Positions 11,681 through 24,799 of a DNA stretch of 64,000 bases are shown here, piece by piece. The stretch spans positions 27,713,506 through 27,777,505 of the forward strand of contig CM068379.1 in the NCBI GenBank assembly GCA_034770075.1, written 5' to 3'. Both the position numbers and the translations under genes were made by a program. Positions within the stretch are counted from its first letter, which is position 1; each line of letters starts with the position of its first letter. The stretch comes from Aralia elata. Taxonomy: Eukaryota; Streptophyta; Magnoliopsida; Apiales; Araliaceae. A model generated the notes under the pieces. It was not told the DNA's origin, made no database searches, and saw only the letters and a list, made by a program, of their open reading frames with translations.

Positions 11681-13024
11681 CTTATTTTAATTGTTTATTC
11701 ATAATTAAAATAATCTTTAATGTATAATTAAAATAATATTTTAATATTATTTTAATTAATTATTATTAAATTTTAATTATTTTATTTTATTATTATTTAT
11801 TTATTATAATTATTATTTAAATTTCTTTTCTAACCCGTTTGGCCCGAACCGACCTCGTCCGACCAGGTTGAACTCAGATCTGGGTCAACTACAGATTTGT
11901 TCTAGCACCTAGGTGCTTGGATTTAGCCTTAGGCAGATCGCCTAGGCGCTCTCTTACAGAAAGCTCAAGTTCGATTTATTTATTATTTGGTCTTCCCTTA
12001 TTTTGATTCAATCTTTCATAACTTTGCTCATTTTACATCCAATTGAGCTCAAATCAGTTTCATTATCTCATAAACTCATATATCTTCAATACTCAACCTT
12101 TTAATTAATCATTCAAAATATTTATTTAATCAATTTTTTTGATTTTCCCATCTAGGGTTCTTATTAGACATATTTTACGAAACGGTTCGCTACGGGTTCG
12201 TTCTAAGTCTGTTTACGACGATTCCACTTGGGTTGTTTTCATATTTCATAGTTCTTTAACATCAAATGTTTTGATCATACAAATAGCTTACACATCTCAT
12301 TTCATCAAACAACAAATCTCATGCTTAAAAATGGTTTATTACAAATTTTAAGCATACAAGCATTCTTATTGTTCATTATGACGTAAAATCACATGTAAGG
12401 CATATATACTATATAATCTCCTTCCAAACTTCATCCTTATACCTTCACATCCTCCATGATCCCACAACAAATCAAACTCCCACAAGCAAGCATGCATTTT
12501 CTACTCTTAAGCATGATACACTAACTTAACTTACAAAAATAAAGTCAGGTTAGGGTTTTACCTTCTTGATGCTCTTTTTCTTTTAGCAATAAATCTTAGG
12601 TATCCCTCCACCTTCTTCCTTCTCCTTGATTCCCTTGTGAACCACCAAAGTGCAAGGGTTCCCTTATACTTTCTCTATTTCTCTCAATTTCTCTCTAGCT
12701 CTCTCTAATACTTAGGAATTCTCAAGTAATGGAGCAAACTTAGAAGAAGAAGTATGTGCTTACTATTATAGAAGAATTAATATCTAATAGCTAAGTCATT
12801 ACCCAAGGGAAAAAGGGGGATTTGGTGAAAAGCTTCACCAAATACTCACTTTAAGTACTCCTAGCCCAATGCCTATAACATCATTTCTTCACATGGCTAT
12901 GTTGAAAAGCTTAAGGCAACAAAAATCATTAGCATTTTGGCTTACAAAGAGAGGGAAATCCGGCTAGAAGGGAGTATTATATCTATTATGTATTTTTATT
13001 TATTTCTTATGTACTTTGCTAGCT

Positions 13025-13056
<32 letters not shown>

Positions 13057-13414
13057 ATATATATATATATATGTATACTTACCCTATATGTAAATACATG
13101 TACATAATATCATATGATCCATGTACATTGGGTTGGTCTAAGTAATATTTGAATTGGGCTAGATGAGATTACTTATACACACTGGGTTCAATTATCAACC
13201 CAACACATCACTTACTTGGACCGCATTCCCTAATACTTGTAATTTTGACACATTAGGCTTGGGTATATCCCTTAGTTCAATACATTATTACAACATGTCT
13301 CAATTAATCCGATTAAGTAATTAATTATGCCACACAAGGCTTATCACTTTAGCTTAATTAATTATAACCAAGCTTATCATTGTCATCACTATATTTCTCA
13401 ATTGTCATATGCTT
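11681..13414 (-). repeat. 5' LTR of element A, left-hand segment (truncated)
   Basis: It matches 3' LTR positions from about 5940 onward. The missing 1.7 kb is the end adjoining the PBS, so a deletion joined the leader ORF directly to mid-LTR within AT-rich repeats. Insertion of element B at 13414/13415 separates it from its last 112 bp at 24020-24131. Confidence 0.85.
13029..13072. repeat. (AC)n(AT)n microsatellite
   Basis: An AC run of about 13 units passes into an AT run. The equivalent site in the other LTR (7311-7328) has only a short run, so this copy expanded after insertion. Confidence 0.9.
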
Positions 13415-16388
13415 TGTGACAACCTAGTTTTTCAGAAATTATTAAATAAGAATTTAGTAAATAAAATTCTTATTATGTGACGTTTTGAGTATGCGTATAT
13501 GTGATATATATATATATATATATATTGTGAAATATATGATTTAATATGAAGAGAATTATATTCGTGTATTTGGGAAAAGAGGTTTAATAGTTATTAAACC
13601 ATTGAATGAAGTGTAAGAAATTGCTACGAAAAAAATATTTACTGAATATTAGAAAGTTGAAAATTATATTATGAAATAATATAATTTAATTGTTATGTCT
13701 TGTGGACAATGGAAGTTATAGTGAATCAATGAGAATATATGTATGTTAATAAAATGAGAAATTAATGTGTTGCATAAATGTAACATGTTAATCTAGTATG
13801 ATTGTGAATTTCATAGATTAAAATGTTTATCGAATAAATATTTGATGAAAATTATTGTAGAATAATTTAATTAAACGTTTTAGTGCGTATTTTATTACGC
13901 GAGTAATATTCTAATTTAATTTAATAATTAAATTAGAGGAATAATGATTTATTAAGTGAAATTATAATTATAATTGTCTAATTTGAGGTTATAAATTTTG
14001 TTCATAAGATTTAATTAGATTTATTAATATAATAAGTTTAATTAAGATTTAATAGGTGTGACAAAATATCATATAGTAAGAAGGAATATTAAAATAAGGG
14101 AAAAAGGGATTTTTTTTTTAGTTAATGCCAAACAAGGCCTTGTGGCCTTTGGCTTTCTTAACTGACGTAACTCCCCACTAAAAGTGACGTTAGTTTTTCA
14201 TCAGATGCTAGTAAGCAAAAGACAGAACATAGAGGAAGAGAGAAAAAGAGAGAAGAAATTGGTTAGGAAATCTAAGAAGGAAGAAGAAGGATAATCAAGC
14301 CCTCCTAATTGTGTAACTAAACTTAGAACAATCAAAGGTAAGTTTTATAAGTTCTTAGTTTGTGTTCTAAGTTCTCTGTATAAAATCAATTTGACTGTGT
14401 GATGGATAATTATGTTGTTGGGTTGTAATAATCTGATTATATGTTATATATGAGCGATTTTGAGTAATCAAATCCATGTGAACATGCTAAACAAGAAGAA
14501 ATTGAGTTTTGTATTAATATGTATATTTTGGTCTATTTTGAGACTAAAATTGATGGTTAATTCATGTATAAAATCTGTAATTAATGATGGATTATGTTAG
14601 TGTTCTAAGAAACGAAAACGTTGCAAGTTGAATCAATCAATTTGGTTGAGAAACGAATTCGTGAGAGTTAGATTCTCTAAATATATTAAAATATGAAAAA
14701 AGAGCATAAACATGAAATTTGAATCCTGTTTGAACATTCTAAGATGGTGAAATAGTGTTGGTACATGTTTAGTTTGGTGTTATTAAGTTTATAGCATCTG
14801 AGATTGGCTAAATGGTCCTTAAGTGTTAGATGTGTTGGATTTTTGGTTAGAGCAGAGTTTGCTGCAAATTGCAGGTTATGTGTCTGTGCTTGGGCGCAGC
14901 TGCGCCGGAACCTAAGCCAAAATGGGCGCAGCTGCGTCGGGCTCAATGCAGGGCTGGACTGGTTTGACCTCCTGTAGTAAAATGGTTATAACTTTTTCAT
15001 ACGAACTCGGAATTGGATGATTCAAGATGATTCGGAAAGCTAAAAGATAGACCTACAATTTCTTTAAATAAGTTTTTGGATTTGAAGTCTGTAACAAGGT
15101 CAAAAACAGTCATTTTTAAGACTGATGTGTAATTGACAGCAAACGGAGGTTGTCGGACATACGCGTAAGCACGCGTAATGCTCCCAACAATGTAAAATGA
15201 TGTTCTAAGTTTTAAAACATGATCATTATGAATTATAATGATGCTTAGAATTAATCAATGATGAATTAGATAAGTGTATGAGTATGCTAAGCATGCACAA
15301 AGGAGGCAAGTTAGGCGTCTGATGTTTAAACGTCGAAGCGCCGTGTAAAGTGTTAATGCACTTAAATAGTGCTTTGATTCTATTGAAATGAATATTATAA
15401 GAAATAGAATGAGGTTTTTATAAACTAATGAGGATGGATGATGATGAAGGTTTTAACGTTTTCAAACTATGCGACGGCGAAAAATGTTTTAGAGTTAATC
15501 GCGTTAGTTATCTATAATGCGCGAACAATATGGAATAAGAATTATTCTTAGTGTAAACCATTATGTGAAACCTTACTAGTGACTAATGAACGATGTAAAT
15601 GATTATATATTGTGTAGGATACATGAGGTGCAGATAAGTATAAGCTGTTTATGGTAATTAGTAATCTACGAGCCAGGCAAGTCTTTCAGTTCCTATTTGT
15701 TATGTGAACTCGATGATTAACTGCTTTAAATTTATACTGTAAAGAGCATGATGTGTTACATATATTGTGAGTACGAAATGTTAAAGTCAATATATGACTT
15801 CCTTGATTGAGTAAAGATTGTTGATTGAATTATGGAATTCAATCTCTACTTGATATGTGATGTACATCATGTAAGTTATGTTTACCCATATGCTTACGTT
15901 ATATAAGATGAGCATGATAATTATGTGCTACGTGATGTATGAAAACTGTTAGATATTGCTGGGCTATCGAGCTCATTCTTGCAAATAACCATTTTTGCAG
16001 GTTAAGGATTCAAGGTAAAGTTATGTGCTACCTAAATGACGTGGATCAAAATGATGCATGAAGATTAGATGTTCTAGTTGAAGTTAATACTTGAGCTATG
16101 TTAAGATTTTTGTTAAATGTATTTTTGTTGAGTTGCAAAGTGTATATTGAGATGTAATCTTATATAGTAAGTTCGACAAAGCGAATCATAATATTGTCAT
16201 GATTCTAAGATATTTAGACGTAAAGGTTGAAAGTTTTGGGAACGAGGACAATTTGTAATAGAATAGTTTAAGTTATTCTGCATATTAATGATTGTGTCAT
16301 CGAATAATGACAAATTTTAACAGAAGATTGATGTATTGTGAACGACCGATGTTGAAAGTTAGATTGTTAAGATTTTGAGGTCGTTACA
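13415..16388 (+). repeat. Left LTR of element B (2974 bp)
   Basis: It starts TGTGACAACC, ends GGTCGTTACA, and is repeated at 21026-24014 with few differences. It includes a GC-rich 'gggcgcagctgcg' stretch at about 14893. The antisense open frame at 14686-14946 is repeated in the other LTR with no domain and is an LTR artefact. Confidence 0.95.
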
Positions 16389-16390
16389 GT

Positions 16391-16402
16391 TGGTATCAGA
16401 GC
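16391..16402 (+). other. Primer binding site, Met-initiator type (element B)
   Basis: TGGTATCAGAGC, complementary to the 3' end of plant initiator Met tRNA, begins two bases after the LTR. It fixes the plus orientation of element B. Confidence 0.9.
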
Positions 16403-16631
16403 TGATAGGTTAGAAACCTTAGGTAAGAGTACCTTAGGCTATAACCTTAAAAAAGAGAGATGAAGATGATAGAGTTTAATGAATAATAAGTTAAGTATAA
16501 TTATGGTGCAATCGTATTCTTTAATGGTTGATGTATGGTATCTGGGCTAAACAATTCCTTCAGAGAGCGGAGCTTGATACGAACTAGCGACCGATCTAAC
16601 TCGCTGTACAAGACAGTGTAGACGAGACGGG

Positions 16632-18184
16632 TGTAGGGTTTTGGACACATAAACGCAGCAAAATTTAAAATTTTAAAATAATTTTTTGAAACCCTAAAAC
16701 AGGATCCATGCGAAAAGAACAAATTAATTCAGAGGTTTAGATTTGTTTTTACCGAGTATCCGAGCTTGAATGGAACGATGAAATTCTGAACGGCTTCGAA
16801 TCTCCAACGCAATCCAACGGAACTGCGTCTTTACGGTATCCACACGAACGTCCCACAAATCGTCACACGATCTACAGCAAAGAGAACTCCGGTACTAGCC
16901 GCTAAGATCTGGATTTTCTCAAGTGTTGCCCTCAACTCTCTTTTCTAAAACGGCTAGGGTTTTTCTATTTAGTTTCACGTAAACAAGACTGCTAATATAT
17001 CTGATATATATAGAGTCCAAAAGGTTAAGCAAAACCCTAATCCTATTAGAAAAGTAAAATCCGAATTTATATATATATATTATATTTTAATTAAGTCTTA
17101 CTTAATTAATATACATATATATACAAATTATCTTGTTAACTTAAATTCGTAATTTAAATACTATCAATCATATTGATATATTTAAATCTTTACAATTTAA
17201 ATTAATTATCTTTTAATTACGTTCTAAGTGTGTGACCCTATAGGTTATTATTATATTGGCAATAATTTTAAAATCATATTATAAAATTATAAACAGTGAG
17301 TGGCATCTAGTAATGCATCACTGCTACCCAAATAATAATAAGATCGGTGACTCGATGCAACCTTTTCGTGATCAATGTTTCAATGTAATTTAATCCTTTT
17401 AACCTTGACATCCTAGATTAAACTCGAGCCATGGAATGTGTCATACTCTTCATAATTTAATCTGAGTTTTCTTGATCAATGAGTAGACTATATGAAACAA
17501 ATCACTATTTGAGCATGGCCATGCATTTCATAGTCCTACTCAATCAAGAGGCCTATGGATATCACCCCTAATATATATGAGGGTTAAATTCCATCTAGAT
17601 CACTCATATTCCTCACACGATTCATGATGTACCCAATAATCACCTTTATTGTCCACCCTATTAAAGGTGACCTTTGATGATATCAAAGTACATAAATTCT
17701 CGTATAGTAATATAGTGATTTCAGGTCTGAGGACCATTACATCATTGTCACTATGAGAATTGCTTATGACACTTTGCATAATGCTCCACGTAGAATTCTC
17801 ATGATGGGTCTGTCCAGTACATTGTTCTCTAACATGTACATATACATTGACTTAATATCTCATATATTAATGACCAATGAGATTTGGCCATCAGTCAATC
17901 CACATACTAGTCTCAATGTATTATTGTTGTCCCATTCTTAATGATACTCGACTAGGGACATTTAAGAGTAATGATACTTATTGTAATTATATAATCTCAT
18001 GTTCAAGTCACATACTTGAAGCTATATAATTTGTATCATTATTCTAAGGATTTTTGTTATGTTAACATTTATATAACACAGTAAATGAAACCATAATAAA
18101 ATAATTCATTTATTCAATCAAATATCAAGAGAAATGTTAAGCAATTACATTAAATAATTGGCCTCTAGGCCATAAACTCTAACA
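16632..18184 (-). mobile_element. Solo LTR of an Angela/Tork-like copia element (copy 1)
   Basis: On the minus strand it starts TGTTAGAGTTTATGGCC and ends with 'cctaca', flanked by perfect 5-bp duplications ACGGG (16627-16631 and 18185-18189). It has no internal region, so it arose by LTR-LTR recombination. A second copy is at 24383-25968. The 'gagtttatg...ctagaggc' start resembles Angela-type copia LTRs. Confidence 0.9.
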
Positions 18185-19004
18185 ACGGGGACTAGTTTGT
18201 TGGTTGTTTGTGGGAAACCACTCAGGTACTATACTGAACACTGTTAGAGATTCGATGTGTATCAAGTATAGAATTATGGATGTGTATGATTAAGAAGTGA
18301 TTCTTTTATATAGGTAGATGCATGATATGAGTTAAGTCCTAGAAACGTTACAAGAAGAAGATGTGAATGACGCGAAGTAAACTCGAATAAAATATTGAAT
18401 AATATGAATGAAGTTAGAGATTCTTAAAGGAAGAATTAATATATAAACAAGAAGATTTAAAGAAGAATATTGAAAAGTTATAAAAGATGAGAACTAGGAG
18501 TTACCTGACTCTAGTAATAAAGATGGTGTTATTAAATAGACGATGTCTATAAGATGAAAATGGTATTAATGATAAGGATGAACTCAAATAGAGTTTAGAG
18601 AATTCATGTGAGACAAGATTATGATAAAATGATTAGGTTCAAAGAAGAACCTGAAGAGCTAAAAGAACAGGGAACACCTGAGTTGATTAATCATAAAATA
18701 ATGTGATTAAAGAGAAGAATAAAGAAGATCGTAGGACGAGACGATCATGAAATAAGAAAGAATCGTAAGAGGAGATGATGATAGAACGAGATCACGATGT
18801 GATCTACTAAAGTTGTAAAATGTCAGAGGATCTTAAATGATTGAATAGTTGTAGCATGATGCTATAAAGAGATAGTACTATGAAATAGTACGAGATAAAC
18901 TCACGAGGAGTTATGGATGATGAAATACGAGAAATTCGTATCAAGCAAAGAGTTAAGTTAAGAGCAAGATGAAATTAGGTGGGATTTCAATTGAGGACTC
19001 ATGT

Positions 19005-19205
19005 TAGTGGCTGAGTTGTACAATTCCTGGTATGGGACGGGAATTTGTGCTTGGTTTGAGAACTACTTAGCTTCCTATATTAATATAGTGGTTGAGTTGA
19101 ACAAATCCTGGTATGGGACGGGATTTGTCCATGGTTTAACAACCGCTCAGCTTCCTACATTGATTAGTAGTCGAGTTGGTTTGAAAGCCACTTAGCTTCC
19201 TATAT
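19005..19205. repeat. About 80-bp tandem repeat (2.6 units)
   Basis: Two units share 'cctggtatgggacggga' and 'cagcttcctacattgat' variants, and a third unit lacks its middle part. It lies in the interior of element B. Confidence 0.8.
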
Positions 19206-20728
19206 TGATAATCATTGAAATATTGGTGTCGCACTATCGATATACATATGACGAGAAAGTGATTCTTTTCTCATATTTATAATTGATAGTTAGAGAATAT
19301 TTAAGATTATGTGCGGTTCTTAAAACTCATACTTGTGGTAGGTTCGTGACTCATAATCGTATGGTGGAACCCCTCAGTGAATGGACGATTTTGGTCTGAC
19401 TAGGATAAGTTCCTAAACCCATATGATTGTGGTAAGTTCCTGAATTTCCAAAGTATGGTAAGTTTGATGAAGTATATTGGGTATAGAAACGTTATGGTAT
19501 AGAGAGCATTGATGATATTGAAGAATGAGAGAATGATTGAGTAATGAGGCAATGAAGTAAAAGATTGAAGTTGATGGAGAGAAAATGGATATTCCCAATC
19601 TTCTAAGCTATGCTAGATTTTCAAAATTTATTGACATCGTGATGAAATTCGCAATTTTGAATTCTCAAAAATATATTGGGTCAATGTTTGAACCAATAAG
19701 TTTTAAGAGGTGCTATTATTTGTACGTCTATGCTAATTGTTTCAGCTAGACAAAAATGATTTGAAATTATCAAAACATATTTTGAACGACTGAGTCATCA
19801 ATGCAACTGAACCTAGTGTTGGATGTGATCAAAGGATCGTTAGCCCACTATGGTATGATGTAGTATGATAAAGTCCTAAAATGACGGCATCCTCAACGTA
19901 CTATTAAGACGGTACGGTATCATGACGTCATAAAAGAATTTTGGTTTTCTTTTAAGCTACGAAAAGATATGCCAATTGAGTTGGTTAAAAATGTTTTGAC
20001 TAATGTCCGAATTGTTGTTCAGGGTCTATGCTAATTGATTCGGCTAGACGACCGTTAAAAGATATTTATGAAGTTCAAGAATTCTTTGAGATTTTATGCC
20101 AAACTAGTTTATTCTGGTGCAGAATTTGTAATAAGTCTGAGGTGAACCAACCCTATAATGGGGGATACGCAATAGCGTTAATATGTATGTGCACAATACA
20201 TAGTACGAAGGGCTGATCACCTGGAGTACGAGAAGAGATGGTCCATAATCTTTGACTGTTAAAGGTTACAGTAGAAATATATGTTAACCTAGGACAAGGT
20301 TCAAGTCTTTATGACTCCTCAGCATGATATTGAAAGTTTTGAATGAATCTTTTAAATTCCTGAGTTATTCATACTGCTTCCCAATTATTGAATAATTGTG
20401 GAAGATTCTTATTCTTTTGAAAGGTGGAAGTGGAAAGAAAATATTCCTTAAGAAAGGGTAAGACGTAGAATGCAATATGTGGTGATGAGTAGGTTAAACA
20501 AATTAGAATAAATCCAAGAAAGAAATGAAATTCCAGAAAAGGGAAGAGATAAATTTAGTTGATGATGACTAATGATGAGAAATTTTTAGAAGAGAAAGAT
20601 GTGAAGAATGCGATGATCTTAAAAAGATCCTTAGAGAAAGAACTTGGTCATAGAACCCAATGAATAATTTGAGATTAATGTAAAGTCCATTCGGGTAGCT
20701 AGAAGGAACGAATATTAGTAAACTAAAA

Positions 20729-20773
20729 TTTCGAGGACGAAATTCTTAGAAGAAGGGGTGAATATGATATCCC
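20729..20773 (+). other. Fossil polypurine/LTR-start module inside element B
   Basis: 'tttcgaggacgaaattc' then 'agaagaaggggtg', then 'tgatatcccg', reproduces the end of a Tekay pol region, its polypurine tract and the first bases of an LTR. No LTR follows; the functional module is 250 bp downstream. Confidence 0.6.
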
Positions 20774-21010
20774 GAATATTTATACGATGCTAAATCAGGA
20801 TATTAAATGATTACGACGAGTATGATATGCAATGAGTGCGTTAAAGGGCTAAGGAATATATAATACCTGAAGTGTTCCAAGTTTAAGTGAAGGTGATAAA
20901 ATAAAACCTATACTAAGGTAATGCGTTGAAGTTATTCAACGATAATTGTGAAAGAGATTTAGTGAAAACCGAGTAAGGGAGGGTTCGTTGATTCCGAGGA
21001 CGGAATCCTT

Positions 21011-21025
21011 ATAAGGAGGGAAGGA
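21011..21025 (+). other. Polypurine tract of element B
   Basis: 'ataaggagggaagga' sits directly before the right LTR start TGCGACAACC, with 'cgaggacggaatcc' upstream. Confidence 0.85.
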
Positions 21026-24014
21026 TGCGACAACCCAGTTTTTCAGAAATTATTAAATAAGAATTTAGCAAATAAAATTCTTATTATGTGACGTTTTGAG
21101 TTTTGAGTATGTGTATATGTGATATATATATTGTGAAATATATGATTTAATATGAAGAGAATTATATTTGTGTATTTGGGAAAAGAGGTTTAATAGTTAT
21201 TAAACCATTGAATGAAGTGTAGGAAATTGCTACGAAAAAGATATTTACTGAATATTAGAAAGTTGGAAATTATATTATGAAATAATATAATTTAATTGTT
21301 ATGTCTTGTGGACAATGGAAGTTATAGTGAATCAATGAGAATATATGTATGTTAATAAAATGAGAAATTAATGTGTTGCATAAATGTAACATGTTAATCT
21401 AGTATGATTGTGAATTTCATAGATTAAAATATTTATCGAATAAATATTTGATGGAAATTATTGTAGAATAATTTAATTAAACGTTTTAGTGCGTATTTTG
21501 TTACGCGAGTAATATTCTAATTTAATTTAATAATTAAATTAGAGGAATAATAATTTATTAAGTGAAATTATAATTATAATTGTCTAATTTGAGGTTATAA
21601 ATTTTGTTAGTAAGATTTAATTAGATTTATTAATATAATAAGTTTAATTAAGATTTAATAGGTGTGACAAAATATCATACAGTAAGAAGGAATATTAAAA
21701 TAAGGGAAAAAGGGATTTTTTTTTTTTAGTTAATGCCAAACAAGGCCTTGTGGCCTTTGGCTTTCTTAACTGACGTAACTCCCCACTAAAAGTGACGTTA
21801 GTTTTTCATCAGATGTTAGTAAGCAAAAGACAGAACATAGAGGAAGAGAGAAAAAGAGAGAAGAAATTCTCTGTGAATTGAGAGTAAAGGTTTCGAAATC
21901 TAAGAAGGAAGAAAAAGGATAATCAAGCCCTCCTAATTGTGTAACTAAATTAGAACAACCAAAGGTAAGTTTTATAAGTTCTTAGTTTGTGTTCTAAGTT
22001 CTCTTATAAAATCAATTTGACCGAGTGATGGATAATTATGTTGTTGGGTTGTAATAATCTGATTATATGTTATATATGAGCGATTTTGAGTAATCAAATC
22101 CATGTGAACATGCTAAACAAGAAGAAATTGAGTTTAGTATTAATATGTATATTTTGGTCTATTTTGAGACTAAATTGATGGTTAATTCGTGTATAAAATC
22201 TGTAATTAATGATGGATTATGTTAGTGTTCTAAGAAACGAAAACGTTGCAAGTTGAATCAATCAATTTGGTTAAGAAACGAATTCGTGAGAGTTAGATTC
22301 TCTAAATATATTAAAATATGAAAAAAGAGCATAAACATAAAATTTGAATCCTGTTTGAACATTCTAAGATGGTGAAATAGTGTTGGTACATGTTTAGTTT
22401 GGTGTTATTAAGTTTATAGCATCTGAGATTGGCTAAATGGTCCTTAAGTGTTAGATGTGTTGGATTTTTGGTTAGAGCAGAGTTTGCTGCAAATTGCAGG
22501 TTATGTGTCTGCGCTTGGGCGCAGCTGCGCCGGAACCTAAGCCAAAATGGGCGCAGCTGCGTCGGGCTCAATGCAGGGCTGGACTGGTTTGACCTCCTGT
22601 AGTAAAATGGTCATAACTTTTTCATATGAACTCAGAATTGGATGATTCAAGATGATTCGGAAAGCTAAGAGATAGACCTACAATTTCTTTAAATAAGTTT
22701 TTGGATTTGATGTCTGTAACAAGGTCAAAAATTAGTTATTTTTAAGACTGATGTGTAATTGACAGCAAACGGAGGTTGTCGGACATACGCGTAAGCACGC
22801 GTAATGCTCCCAACAATGTAAAATGATGTTCTAAGTTTTAAAACATGATCATTATGAATTATAATGATGTTTAGAATTAATCAATGATGAATTAGATAAG
22901 TGTATGAGTATGCTAAGCATGTACGAAGGAGGCAAGTTAGGCGTGTGACGTTTAAACGTCGAAGCGCCGTGTAAAGTGTTAATGCGCTTAAATAGTGCTT
23001 TGATTCTATTGAAATGAATATTATAAGAAATAGAATGAGGTTTTTATAAACTAATGAGGATGGATGATGATGAAGGTTTTAACGTTTTCAAACTATGCGA
23101 CGGCGAAAAATGTTTTAGAGTTAATCGCGTTAGTTATCTATAATGCGCGAACAATATGGAATAAGAATTATTCTTAGTGTAAACCATTATGTGAAACCTT
23201 ACTAGTGACTAATGAATGATGTAAATGATTATATATTGTGTAGGATACATGAGGTGAAGATAAGTATAAGCTGTTTATGGTAATTGGTAATCTACAAGCC
23301 AGGCAAGTCTTTCAATTCCTATTTGTTATGTGAACTCGATGATTAACTGCTTTAAATTTATACTGTAAAGAGCATGATGTGTTACATATATTGTGAGTAC
23401 GAAATGTTAAAGTCAATATATGACTTCCTTAATTGAGTAAAGATTGTTGATTGAATTACGGAATCCAATCTCTACTTGATATGTGACGTACAACATGTAA
23501 GTTATGTTTACCTAGATGCTTACGTTATATAAGATGAGCATGATAATTATGTGCTACGTGATGTATGAAAACTGTTAGATATTGCAGGGCTGTCGAGCTC
23601 ATTCTTGCAAATAACCATTTTTGCAGGTTAATGATTCAAGGTAAAGTTATGTGCTACCTAAATGACGTGGATCAAAATGATGCATGAAGATTAGATGTTC
23701 TAGTTGAAGTTAATACTTGAGCAATGTTAAGATTTTTGTTAAATGTATTTTTGTTGAGTTGCAAAGTGTATATTGAGATGTAATCTTATATAGTAAGTTC
23801 GACAAAGTGAATCATAATATTGTCATGATTCTAAGATATTTAGACGTAAAGGTTGAAAGTTTTGGGAACGAGGACAATTTGTAATAGAATAGTTTTAAGT
23901 TATTCCGCATATTATGATTGTGTCATCGAATAATGATAAATTTTAACAGAAGATTGATGTATTGTGAACGACCGATGTTGAAAGTTAGATTGTTAAGATT
24001 TTGGGATCGTTACA
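21026..24014 (+). repeat. Right LTR of element B (2989 bp)
   Basis: It repeats 13415-16388, with TGCGAC in place of TGTGAC at the start. The left LTR's (AT)n tract near 13505-13525 is short here. The close match suggests recent insertion. Confidence 0.95.
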
Positions 24015-24019
24015 TGCTT

Positions 24020-24131
24020 AGTTCAATTTAAATTGAATTATTAAGGCTCGAAAAATATATGTAAACATATACACATAAGCAAGTTCTCATTTTTATTTCT
24101 AATATTATTTATAAAATTCTCGGATATTACA
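24020..24131 (-). repeat. 5' LTR of element A, right-hand segment
   Basis: It continues the LTR from 13414 after element B and its target duplication, and matches 7670-7781 almost exactly, ending 'ttctcggatattaca'. Confidence 0.9.
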
Positions 24132-24149
24132 CCAATAGATTTGGTAATT

Positions 24150-24275
24150 TAGTCACAGAGACAAGGAAACTCTAGCCCTAATTCGATTACTAAGACAAGG
24201 ACACACTGGCCCTAATTCGGTCACTTAAGACCAGGACACACTGGCCCCAATTCGGTCACTCAAGACTAGGATCCT
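24150..24275. repeat. About 35-bp tandem repeat
   Basis: Three or more units of the form 'aggacacactggcccyaatt' plus 'cggtcact', within the SIRE-like LTR. Related, more diverged units lie across the element A insertion at 4141-4225. Confidence 0.7.
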
Positions 24276-24382
24276 CCGACCCTTGTTCTTGTTGTTGATG
24301 TTTGTTGGAGGTGCTGCTGAGATGTCGTTTAAGCTCTATTGTCCTCAAATACTCAGTAGCTTGATATGATCATCCTTGAGAT

Positions 24383-24748
24383 TGTAGGATTTTTGACACA
24401 TAAAAGCAGCAGAATTTAAAATTTTAAAACAATTTTCGAAAACCCTAAAACAGGATCCGTGCGAAAGCATATTAATTCAGAGGTTTAGATTGTGTTACCG
24501 ATTATCCGAGCTTGAATGAAGATGAAGGAAAACTCTGGAACAGCTTCGAATCTCCAATGCAATCCAACGGAACTGTGCCTCTACGGTATCCACACGAACG
24601 TCCCACAAATCGTCACACGATCCGCAGTAAAGAGAACTGCGGTACTAGCCGCCAAAATCTGAATTTTCTGAAGTTCTTATCTCAACTCTCTTTTCTAAAA
24701 ATGGCTAGGGTTTTTCTTCTCTGCTCAGTTGTTTAAAATAGCTGATAT

Positions 24749-24799
<51 letters not shown>

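Larger units (their letters stand above)
16403..21025 (+). other. Non-coding interior of element B
   Basis: Apart from the solo LTR at 16632-18184 it holds purine-rich, stop-dense DNA. Visible structure is a tandem repeat at 19005-19205 and an older polypurine/LTR-start fossil at 20729-20773. The small open frames at 20028-20216 and 19001-19195 show no domain. Confidence 0.7.
13415..24014 (+). mobile_element. Non-autonomous Tekay-like LTR element B
   Basis: It has two nearly identical LTRs of about 2.98 kb, a 5-bp target duplication TGCTT at 13410-13414 and 24015-24019, a PBS TGGTATCAGAGC two bases inside the left LTR, and a polypurine tract abutting the right LTR. The interior (16389-21025) is about 3.1 kb once the inserted solo LTR is removed and shows no gag, protease, RT or integrase motif on either strand. 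It therefore looks like a LARD-type element that relied on proteins from a relative. It sits inside the 5' LTR of element A. Confidence 0.9.
4233..24131 (-). mobile_element. Tekay-like Ty3/gypsy element A (deletion derivative)
   Basis: It is bounded by TGTGACGCCC at 4233 and 'cggatattaca' ending at 24131, flanked by CCAGT (4228-4232) and CCAAT (24132-24136), a 5-bp target duplication with one mismatch. Reading the minus strand, the order is truncated 5' LTR, leader with an extra ORF, gag, protease, RT, integrase, chromodomain-like tail, polypurine tract and 3' LTR. Two large deletions are visible: RT is fused directly to the integrase core, and the internal region runs straight into the middle of the 5' LTR, so the PBS is missing. 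The 5' LTR is split by element B (13415-24014). It cannot be autonomous. Confidence 0.8.

Noticed and set aside
14686..14946. 86-codon minus-strand frame, repeated at 22311-22571
   Set aside because: It is conserved only because it lies in both LTRs of element B. No domain, and the solo LTR relative at 29097 does not keep it.
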